A stretch of 64,000 nt of DNA from Styela clava (lineage: Eukaryota > Chordata > Ascidiacea > Stolidobranchia > Styelidae). Made by a program: the position numbers and the translations under genes. A model generated the notes under the pieces. It was not told where the DNA came from. It made no database searches and saw nothing but the letters and a program-made list of their open reading frames with translations. The stretch is taken from positions 23,427,395 to 23,491,394 of the forward strand of contig NC_135250.1 of assembly GCF_964204865.1 (NCBI RefSeq). Reading direction: 5' to 3'. Shown piece after piece: positions 43,296 to 55,200 of the stretch (positions are counted from its first letter, which is position 1; each line of letters opens with the position of its first letter).

Positions 43296-46200
43296 ATGGA
43301 GAATAGATCTGTCACAATTTTTGGATTTCCTCCAGCACTGAATGTAATTAAGCTAAAACTGTTTATTGAAAAACAGGTCGAATCAAGTATTGTTGAAAAT
43401 GTGACAAAAAATAAAGATGGCTCTGTCACTTTTTTATTCAAAAATCCAAGAGGTATGATAAACTTTTATTGTTTATTGTTACATGTTTACATTATTTCTC
43501 AAATTCCTGTAGCATTTCATTGAAAAACAGTTCCAACCTGTTATGGATCTTTTATATTGCAATTGGGTCATTTGCACAATTCATTTTGCTTATCATCTGA
43601 TGTGTTCCACTGAAAATATATATTTTTTTATTGTAATTTATTTTAAAGCTATCGTTCGTGATATATTGTCATGATTTTATCTCAATTGGGCAAATACAAA
43701 AATAATCAATTTGACAAAATTTATACTCATACATTTGTACTCTACTCACAATAACTACATGGTAAAAGGAAGAAAATAAATAATACTTGAATTTTAAAAC
43801 ATTTTGACCATTATGTCTCTTGCACTGCGTAAAAAATATTGTATAGTGAAAAAAGCAAAATCTCTGCGCTAGTTTCTAGATGGTTTCTATTACGTATAAG
43901 CCACAATTATATGAAGAAACTGCCATCTAAATTTATTTCAATATTTTGAACTTGAATATAAGCATTTGGATTATTTATGATTGCTCAAAAGTTACTATAA
44001 TTCATACATCAAACGTTATAATGATTCTATCATTTACTCCTACTCCCTACTGTAGAAATATTTTAAACATCAGATTTATTTTTAAAACAGCAATTTAATT
44101 CATGTAATACAACAAGTTGATGGTATAATTTTCAATTTTTTTTTCTTTCAGATTTACAACAGTTTCATAGATCAAACGTAAATGATATTGAATTTGGAAA
44201 TTCAACTTATATTCTACGTGTCATGAACACTGGCAAAGGTAGGAGATTATAGAATTTTCCAACCATCAGAATATTTTAGACATGGGATAAGAGCTATAAT
44301 TCTCTCAATTCATTTCTATTCTCAGTTTTATTAGGATTTGAACATTTTAAGCAACGGAATTCTAATGCATTATCTTGGAATGCTTCTTTTCATTATGATA
44401 TCTATATACTGAAAATTTTAAAATTAATTGATCGCTACAAAAATTACATCTTTCTATAATCAATATTTTATTAGGTGACTCTTTTGGAGCCACAGAGAAT
44501 TTACATTCAAGTTCAACATCCTATCAAAAACACACCAAACCTCCTGCTAAGAAAGTTCTGAGGACTAACATTCTTGATTTAATGACTCAGAAGGATTTGT
44601 ATGAAAATGCATATTATTGGAGCAGTTTACCGGTGTTACCTGCTGATGGAGGGTCAAGGTAGAATAATGTTTCACTCAAATGTAAAATATTTTGTTATGA
44701 AAAAAGTCCTGCAAAATGGCAAATTTCAAGGTAGACAAAAGATTTTCAACACAAAAGTAAAAGCTTTGAGAAATGAAAAAAAAAAAAAAACTATTTATCA
44801 TGCATTCATTTTTCATATTATATCATGTATAAAAATTTGAGCAATGTAGTTTTGATTTTAGAGTCATATTTAAATCCAATGCTTTCATTCTTGCCAATGG
44901 TGTAATAAAATGGGTAAGCAATGCTGATGATATGCCTTATTCCACAGATGTGTATTGGTTCAGGGTATTGATACATCAACGACCCATATTCAAAAAGTGA
45001 CAATGCATTTTGAATCAAAGAAACGATCGAATGGGGGACCTGTGTTTTGCATCATTAAAATGATCGATGGACTTCTCAATGTATTTGATGATCCTATAGG
45101 TATAACGTTGCTATTACTCACATTTATTTTATATATCATTGCCCATATTAGGAATACTCAATTGTTTAGAAGAGCTATTTGCATGATTATTGTACCATAA
45201 GAGTGCCCAAATATTTGCCACCATAAATAATCTCAGTGGCGACTGGCATTTCACTGTTTGTCCTAAACCTTTCTCAAAAATGAGCCTACTCCTGAGTGAA
45301 TGTGTGTTCTTGCTTTTAGTATATTCTCTTAAAAATGGTTTAACTTGGCATATTGAATTCCGAACATCTCAGCATATATATGTTTAATCAGTACAGTATA
45401 ATATAGTAGTATTAAATTGCTTTTCGCAGATTGTGAAGCTTGTCTTAAGAAGAACGATCAAAAGTTTGATGGTGGGGAAATCATAATCTACCCAAAATTA
45501 ATTCCTTCATATTTTGAAAATATCTTTGTGTTGAAGGTAAGCCTTGTGTGTATATTGCTAAACATGGTTCTACCTAATTTTCCTCATTGTTCACTGCTCT
45601 CAATTACCAATTTGGTATCCACTTTAGTAATCCTTGCAAATTTTCTTGATGCGACGTATTATAGTTTTTTCATGTTTTGTGTATCAGCTCATCATTTTTG
45701 TGCTACATATAAAACTTTTGAGAGTTAGAAAAAAGAAAAAGGGAATGCTATTTAAATAGCCTGAGATATCAGATTAAAATGTCGACATATTATTAATATG
45801 GGCTCCACAATGGCCTTGCGGTTCTTTCAAAACAAGAGTGGCTCCTTTCATGTCATTAGATATCAGTGGCTGCTTGTAGAGGGAGTGAATAAGCGTCATA
45901 TAAAACATTTGTATACTAAATTCTATCAATTTTCTGTTATTTCAGGGTGTTGGAGCCCAAATAACTATGGATACATTAGTATTGTATTTGGAAAGCTGTT
46001 CTGTGAATGAAACTGCACCACGCAACTGCGTGAAAACTGATTTACCTGGTGTTTACAGAATTGAATATGGAAATGAATACGGTACATACAACTTGTTTAA
46101 ACAAATTTTTCTAATTATTTGTAACAGTGGGTTGGTTAAACCAGGTCTTCCCAAACTGGGGGTCGCAAAGAGTACACCAATTTCACACAATTTTTGATTC

Positions 46201-49200
46201 AAAATAGAAATATTAAAACTAGTACAAAACATAAATCTCGCGATTTCGAGAGATTACATAGGATCAAATAAGTAGTTCGTTTGCATAACAATGCCGACTA
46301 TGATCACAAGACCCGAGAAAGGTAGGTTCAACTAAACTGTGATTCGAATCATAGTTTTCTTTATGGATACATGTCTAAGGCCTTGTTCATTGTGAACTTC
46401 CAGTTGTAATTTACAAGTCGCCTGGCTGATTTTTCAAAAAACAGTATTATTGGTAATTCAAAAAAAAATCATTTTCAGCATTCTGCTATACTTATTATCG
46501 TTAAAAAAATTAATCAACTTAATTTGAGTGCACAAAAATTTAATTTTTTAATTTATTTTACATGTAGCATATCTCACATTTTCAGATGTATCAGAAACTG
46601 AAAATCTTCTTCGAAATATAAAAGCAAAAAAATTGGAAGGAAATTCACTTAAAGTATGTTGTTATACACTGAAAAAAATATATGACGATATTGCCACATT
46701 CTGATACGTGTTTATTGTATGTTTTATAAAAATTTAGTAATCTTGGTACCAGTATCAACGAATATTTGTTTATCCAAATTTAAATCATATAGGTCGTTTG
46801 GCATACTCAACAATACTATTTTCAACAATCAACTCTCTTGATACCCAACATAGAGGCCGTGGTTTGTTTGACACACGATTAAACCATTTTATTAACTTTC
46901 CTCTCCCCCGGAATAAATGCAAAAATCTTATCAGATTGTGTTAAACATTAGGTGCTCCTTTAGTGTGTGCACCAAGATGGCGCACAACCTGAACATAGTA
47001 TGTGTACCAGGTTAAGGATATCAGGTTGTGCGCCATCCTGGTCACATACTACGGGAGTGCCAAAAATTATATGTTATCTGTACCTATCCATAACCTATTG
47101 TTAATATCTTGTTACAATACATTCCTATTTAAGTTAGACAGCTGTTTTCTGTTTACAGATTTTTAATATAAGCAAATTAATAATTTTCCGATCAGGTCAC
47201 ACCTTTGCTGAGAACAGATTGTTTAAAAGTATTCGACATTCCGGCTGACGCAACAAATAGTAAAATAAGGTTAATATTCGAAAGCAAAAAACGTACTGGT
47301 GGTGGTCCTGTCACCAGGATTGATAGATTGAAAGACAACAAGGCTTTGGTATATTTTGCACTGCACACAGGTACTTCGCTGTTCTATTTTAACTTAATGA
47401 AATTGATCAAATATTGTGTAGGCCTCGGATCTAACTATGTTGCTGCCATAAGTTAAAGATCTTTTGTTAAACAAACCCAATGCTCAACAACTCAGCCAAA
47501 AATTATAGAAGTACACAATATTAAGTTGACTTGAAAAGATTTCTGTCATGCTAATTGGTGCTAAGCAACTAAATAGCACAAGAATTTACCAAAATTCTAC
47601 CTTAAACACATTTCTGAATTATGGTTATGGAGACACTGTTTTAAACTAGAAAATTTGCAGAATGAATATTTAATGTTATTTAGCATTACTCCAAGTGTAA
47701 AGTTCTTGAGTTCCAAAAATTGATTACTAACAAAAGAAAAACATGTGTCCATATTCAGATATTAATTTTTGTTATGCAACCCTGTCGAGGAGTCAATGCT
47801 GCCAAGACAATACTGCCAAAGAAAAAGCAAGCAACATTTTTTGATAATAAAAAACTCCATGGCATTGAATTTAAAGCAAGTTCAAAAGTAGAATTCCGGA
47901 AATCATGCAAAATTACTTTTTCAACTTTTCACATACCGAACTCCATTTTTTATAGATGCTGAGCGAATTTTTAAAAAATTTCATGTTCCTTGTGATCATC
48001 CAATTATTATCAATAAGAAACCAGTTGAAGTTGAACTATATCATCATTCTCTTGCAAACGATCATTTGAATATATTGGATAATTTCAAACCAACACCTGA
48101 AAAGAAACCAGGTTTTACATTAATTCGTATATTATTTTTTATTTAATCCAATAAATTCTATTAATGAAAAACCTGATTTATGATGTTTATGTACATTATG
48201 TGAATTGATAATATCGTGTATCAGTTATGATGGTATTTTACCATTACATTATACTGAAAAGGTCTTTATAGTAGAGAAAAATTTACTTCGACTCTAGCTG
48301 CAAACTTTTGCTTTTCACAAAAGGGCTTTGACTCCTGTTTTCTGGTTAACGATAATTTTGACCTGACATATTGAAGATAATTTTCAATTTGACCCCAGGA
48401 CCTAAACTCGAAGAAAAATAAATTTCTGTGAAATAATGTATGCTTTTCTCTAATTGTCAGTTGGTAATGTTGCTCTTTCCTGTGTCATATCAGAAATAAT
48501 ACTGTTATAACTATTTTAAGTTAAAAAATAACAAATAATACTTTTCAGAACCAGTCCCGCAACCTGATGTCAGATTGGAACCTTTCGAATTGAAGCCAAA
48601 TTGTGATGAGAAGATCATCAAGTTTATAACTGGAAGTCAAAAGCATATTTCAAAATTGAAGAATGCTTACAAATGTCTGGCAACTGTTGAATTCAGACCA
48701 CAACAACAAGATCAGATTATGACGTTTGTGTTCACATCAAATCAGGTAACTATTGGTGTTGAAAAGAGACTCAAGCTACTGTCTCATCTTCAAAGTGAGT
48801 TGGGTCAACAAGACAAAAAACTGATGCCGGACTTGTATATAATTTTTATCAAGTGTTTGAAACAATATTGATGAAATAGGATTTACTGAATATCTTAATG
48901 TTCTAAATTGAAAATTCATTTGTTGGGACCATGTAGAAGTAGTCAATGTATTAATTGACCTAAAAAATTAACATTGGCTTATTGAAATATGGGATTCTAT
49001 GTGTCATCTCACTCATATTTGTTCACCTGCATTCATCTAATTGACTATAACTGGAACTCAGCCTATGCCTAGGAACTGCACTGGCTTGATTTGACTTCAT
49101 TGATTCTGCTCGAAACTTGTAGAATAGCTGAGATTCATACTTGACTCGAGACTTGGATGACTCATGACTCAACTTTACTCACGACTCTTGTACTGGAACC

Positions 49201-52200
49201 TTTTGAAATATAACTGCACTGAAATTGCAAATTGAAAAAGAGAACATCATTTCAATTTATCAGTTTTTATTGTAAAAGGTGTCGACACAAAAATCAGTGT
49301 TCATTCTCCATAAGATACTCAAAAGTCAATTGCGATTGCAAAAGCCAATTGCTGTAAATATTAATGTCACCTAAAACTATGCCTTTTATGGGATTAATAA
49401 ATAGAACGAGTTTTATAAAAATAATTTGATTATATGATTTGATATATAATTAAATGGGCTTATCTGAGTTCAGTTTATGAAATCAGATTTTTTTCATTTG
49501 CATTTTGTGTGATTTCTCGTCTGTCTCCATTTGAATTATGGTAAAATAGTATTACATATTTCATGTTTTTTGTCATCTTTATTATTGTTGTAACTTTTGT
49601 TTAAAACTATTCATTAGCATGCCCGATTTTAATTATATTCTGCTTTATACAGAAAAAGAAAAGAGAGACACAAAATGATTTTAACGTAAGGTGTCAAAAA
49701 GTTTTTGAGGATTTTTTGGTGGAATATACATCATCATCTCATACATTCGAAAGATCAAAACTACAAAATGCTCGTTCTTATAAGTTATTTTCTGAAATTG
49801 ATGAGAAATATACTGGAAACGTTGACAATGGTGATTTAATTGTTTGGTGAGAAAGCGTTTTTATTCTTTTATCTGGATAGTTTAATGTTCTGTTAGAAGC
49901 CAGAAGTATTGATGATATCTTGCAATAACTAACTGGTTATTAGTGACGGATACAGACACGCATTTGTATATGGAAATGAAATGAAAGTAATGGCCTTTGA
50001 GCGACTTTTTCCATCTTTGAATACTGAAAATTGGATAGTGTCCTTTAGTTTCAAAAAAATAAGGTATTTTAATTAAACATCTAATTATCAAGACAATCAA
50101 CTTTGTGTTTTCTTTTACAGTTGGATGCAGAACGAACCAGTTGTTGAAATAACTGGAATTAAGTCATCAGTTGATCATATGATGGATATCATATGTGAAT
50201 TCAAGTATGACTGAAATGTCAGTCAATAACGATCAATTTGGGTGAGTTACCGTAGATTTTTCATCTGTTATAAAAAGGGCTGATGGATAGTTTAATTTAT
50301 ACAAATGCTTTAATTCATACAAAAACAACATTTTATTAATGAAATGAACTTTTTCTAAAATGTTTTTTTTCTTCAATCAGATAATAGAATAAGATAGAAT
50401 TTTTATATTTATCTTGAGAGGGTAGAAAATCAGTAAGACAACTTAATGATATGCCGAACCAACGCCTGTACTCGACCCAGTCAATATCAGATAGGGGGGA
50501 ATAGTTAGCCTGTTACATATGTGCTAACCACAGAGCCTTCTTCAATCTGTGCGACAGGATTGCTAGACTCCTTGCCGTCTCCATAGAATAGATATGTAAA
50601 TCCCGTTCTATCCTATCTTTATGAATACACAATTACACCTAAGAAGTTATTTTGTTTTAGAAGGCCACCATATTATATTTGGTTTATCTATCTGTCTACC
50701 CTAAATTTTCGAAACGTTTGAAGTTGATTTTCAAATAGCAAGCGATTTTTTTTCTTTAAACACCGCTTGCAGTCATCAATTTTCTCTTGGTAATGATGAT
50801 TAACCAATTTATTCGAGACCCTGGATGAGGTTGAATTAACTTTCAGGGTCATGCTTGCCCTTGCAAAAAAGCAAGGTGTTCAATTAACTTTCATACAAGC
50901 TTGTATATATTAGAATTTGATTTACATTGTGCCATTCGGATTACTATGGGACAATATTTTGACTTGTTTCAGGAAATTTACTAACTATGAACTTGCTAAT
51001 GACTGAATATGTTTATTAAGGTGAATCTTATTATTTCAGAGTTATGGTGAACTGTGGAATTGTTGAACAACTGAGAATAAAGCACAAAAACGTGCAGATA
51101 AAATGTGACATAAAACAACAAAAAATTATATTGACAGGACCCGAGTCTGCACTTTCCGCTTTTCAGATTGATGCTTTGACTAGGTTAAATGTATGTGACT
51201 AATCTTGTACTATTATTTCAGTTTTCATTGAATAATTTACTAAAAATAAGCCTTTGTGTGATTTGCAAGGGGAGTTCTGGACTCATCATCCAATCTGTAT
51301 ACCAGGAAGGATTAACTGGTTTGCTATAAATCGTGGGGTAATGTGGTTCAGCGAACATGTTGGCACAATGTCCTACAATGTCCTTCCCCCAGCATTCAAC
51401 GAATTCGACTTAACTGTGTTGGTGCCGCAGGCTACACAATTTGTGAGAGGCGGGAATAAGCGTCTTCCAAGAAATTAAGTCTTCTCCCTTCTACCCCATA
51501 TATATATAAAAAATTCTATAATTCCATAATTGTTATCACACAAAACAGCGTTTTAATATGCTTTTTGATAAATTATAGTTTTGTACAGTTACCAGTTCAG
51601 ATTGATCATGACAATGGTAAAACATCCAAATCCTTGAAATCAGGGAGGGACCTTTATTCCATAGTTTACCCCTTGGCAAATTTCAGAAGTAAAATTTACC
51701 CTCCTTACACTATCTTTACCTGTATGACCTGAGTGAATTACAATAAATACAATGGGCTTGCAAAATATATCAACGACCCTAAAGCAGGTTAGATTCCCTC
51801 TGGTTGAAAACCTTTGGTCTAGAATACATTAGCACGTTCAATAGATATACTGATCGAAACACAAATATTAAAATTTGTTGATTATTAAACTTTTATTACA
51901 TGCAAATAATCAAATTTTGGGAATTTCCAAATGTTTTTATTCTCTTTTCAGACCATTGAAAAAAAACGATTGAATGGTTTGGAAGAAAGTGTTGTCAGAT
52001 ATTTATCTGAGTCAATGTCAGGATCTGAAGTGATAACCAAACTAATTCAAAATCAGTTGAGGGAAAAAAATATAATAGGTAGACATACTTATGCTAACCA
52101 ACTAGAAGCAAATTGGGATTCAATACTGTTTGTCTGTTTATTATCAGAGCTACAAGTTTCAAATCGTATCATTGTGTTCATCTGGTGTCTGTAACTTGTG

Positions 52201-55200
52201 GCTTGGCGAGGTCTGCGGAGTCGGGTAAAATTTACGGTCTACTCTGATTCTAACTCAGAGTAGGAAAAAGGTCCAACAGGGAGTCATGATTCGGGTTGTA
52301 ATTTTGACTTGACTTCAAAATATTTTATTGTGAGATTTTATAATAGGCTATATACAAGTAGTATCCGTGTATGTTTTCCCAGCATTGAGTCTTGGATTTT
52401 CAACTTTAAATGGTTTGTACTGAGATTTATGAAAGTGAGAATACATAACAGGAACATTAATTGATAAAACAAGCATGATTTACGCCTATTGGACTCAGTA
52501 AAAAATGACGTGGACTCGTAATTTAATTTGAATTTTAAAAATGCATGGATTCTTCGACTCGAATCTGAAACTGAGACCATTTGATTACATCATTTTTCAC
52601 TTTTCTTCCCCACAAAAATGGGCATTTCGGAAGTATTCATACCAAGATGACGCACAACCTGAACCCTAACTTGGTACACATACTATGTTCAGGTTGTGCG
52701 CATTCTTGGTACAAATACTTCGGGAGCACCCATAAATGAATATGAAAATTCTTTCCTGCAAATCAATTTTAAATGATAGCGTCAATCATATAAAATTCTT
52801 TCCTGCAAATCAATTTTAAATGATAGCGTCTATCATATTGTGAGGCATCAGTGGCAGTATGCATGTGAGAGTCTTGTTTGGAGTAAAAGGCGAGTAGGTG
52901 TCAAATAAAATATCACTTTTCTTTAATTTGCACTGAATTTCCTTCCTATAATTACACCCATATTTCTTTTCTAAAGAGTCTCTACAATTTCTCTTTTTTT
53001 CTAGCTATGATTGGCTTAGATGGTGAAGAACCTTGTCTCAGAGTCGGAACAATTAATGACTTCAAACAAGGAATCAATCTGATCAAGGAATATATTGTTA
53101 TTGAAACGATACGGACTGATGAACCAAGAGCTAACGTTGTAAAATCTCCTGCTTGGAAAGAATTTCATCAAGATTTACGACGAGATAATGCATGTGGAAT
53201 TTATATCAAGGTTGCATATATTATTTATTACCTAGGAATAGAACAAGCCAGCAAATATACACCATAGTTTGAATTTACCACATCCTTATCACACTTACCT
53301 TACTATTCTGTATTCAATTCTGGTCTGTCTTCAATTATGTTCCCCCATCTTCGTCCCATCAGTAGGTGCAGTGTACTAATATTTAGATACATACTCAAGT
53401 AGGGGTGCTCCCGAAGTATGCGAACCAAGATGGCGGACATCGGAACGTAACAGGTTAGGGTTAGGCGATAAGTTTTTTCCAATTTCTCTTATTTTAGTCC
53501 TATTATCAGTTCGAAGACTAGCCAAGAGCCTCCCGTAGTATTTATACATAAAATTATGGCCTAACTCTAACCTAGTACACATATTACATTCCGATGTCCA
53601 CCATCTTGGTTCGCATACTTCGGGAGCCCCCAAGTAGGTTTATGATATTTGGATTGTTTTACCTCATCTCTGCAAATTGTATCATAAGAGAGCTTGTTAA
53701 TTTAAAATTATTTTAATATCCTTCAAAGTAAACTCCTATCTGGGGATCTGATAATTTCACCATAGTAATTTCATTATGGTGATTTCGGTAGGGTAATTCC
53801 ATCACAATGAAAATACATCACACTAATCCACACTTCTTGAGATGTTTGGAATGGTATGGAATGGAAAGGTTAAAGCAGACTTCAGAATTTAGAGTAAAAT
53901 ACTTAGGTGTTTTTGTTCATATAAATCAAAAAAGAATCATGGTGATAAAATCACAGTGTAACTAATTACGCTATAATGTACCACAATAATAATATTGTTA
54001 TGAAATTAGAGGGAACTACCGGTAGTTCTTATTTTTGAGCACATATACTCTTCGAATCCCTATTTTTTATCATTAGTTTTTATCTTTAGTTTGTTATAAC
54101 AAATCAATGATAACTTCGATAATGCAAACAGATATATGTAAGCTATGTATATATTTTCAATATCATTTATAATATTATTGTAGTAAATTTGTAAAAGAAG
54201 TTGCTTTTTGGTGCTGTTTGCTTGAAACATCAAAGGCTATCATGATTGTCTCAAAATATATTGTTATTACTGTTAAATGACATTGAACTTGTATATATTT
54301 TTAAAGCTTTTTGGGTCATTTTTTAGCCAAATGAAGAAATCCTGATGGTTGGAATCAGATCAAAAGTCAAAATGCTGAAAGTTGAAATAAACAAATTTCT
54401 TGACAACAATGCGATCAAACGATATTTTCTGCAATTGCCATATGGTAGTGCGCGTTTTGTCATAGAAAGATCTCCTCTGTTTACTCCTGAAGCTTGTGAA
54501 AGGAGAGAAATAAAGTGTGGATTGACTCCTGAAGGAGGGGGCGGAGTTTTTGCAACAGGAAAAATGAGGGCATTAGATGATGGTAAGACTTTTATAACAT
54601 TTTGGTTTTAGCTACAAAATTACATAGAAGGTATAGTAACTATTTTGATTTCAGTAATTTTTGATTTTAGTAAAGACTGCATACTAATTGCACTGCAACA
54701 AGAGATGAGAGAAAATTGTTTGTGAACACCTAAACCTGAACTTTTATTCTTTTTTTTACTTTTTCTCTTTTGAAAGCCCATAGATACGTTTGTAGCATCG
54801 AATGGTATGTGCCAAATTACTTGTATATACGTTCGTGGAACAGCAAGTGTTCAATTATTGATATAATTTACACATCATGATTCAAATCCCAAACTTGCCA
54901 CCTCACCCAGGGATTAAGAGATTTAGTAGACTTTGCCATTCCAGGCAGATTTCAGTCCTTCCTAAAATAGCACATCTTCTCATATCATTGAATTGTTGGT
55001 ACTTGTACAGGACCTTATTCAAGATGAAAGGTGTGAATGAGCGTTTCATAAAAGATTCTGAAACATAAGTAGTCCATATACTTACATCATTGATATGGAA
55101 AGATTTTTTAACAGTTAATATCTTGTTAGATATTCAACCTTATTTTTCTTTCAGTTCATACTGATTTTAGAAAGTTACGCAATACAATCATTGAAATGAC

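Larger units (their letters stand above)
43296..48111 (+). other. PARP14-like gene: RRM-like block (exons 1-9)
   Basis: Four RRM-like modules cover residues 1 to about 407. The first starts SVTIFGFPPALNV and ends near STYILRVM. The second has VLVQGIDTS and FESKKRSNGGP, then EIIIYPK. The third has ENIFVLKGVGAQIT and VYRIEYGN. The fourth has CLKVFDIPAD, FESKKRTGGGP and KALVYFALHT, completed by AERIFKKF and KPVEVELYHH of exon 9. The F-E-x-K-R-x-G-G-G-P signature after the first beta-alpha unit is typical of PARP14-family RRMs. Two palindromic or SINE repeats lie in the introns. Confidence 0.85.

Noticed and set aside
51254..51478. 74-codon plus-strand frame in a PARP14-like intron
   Set aside because: No splice sites in phase with exons 13 and 14, which already join cleanly; no similarity recognised.
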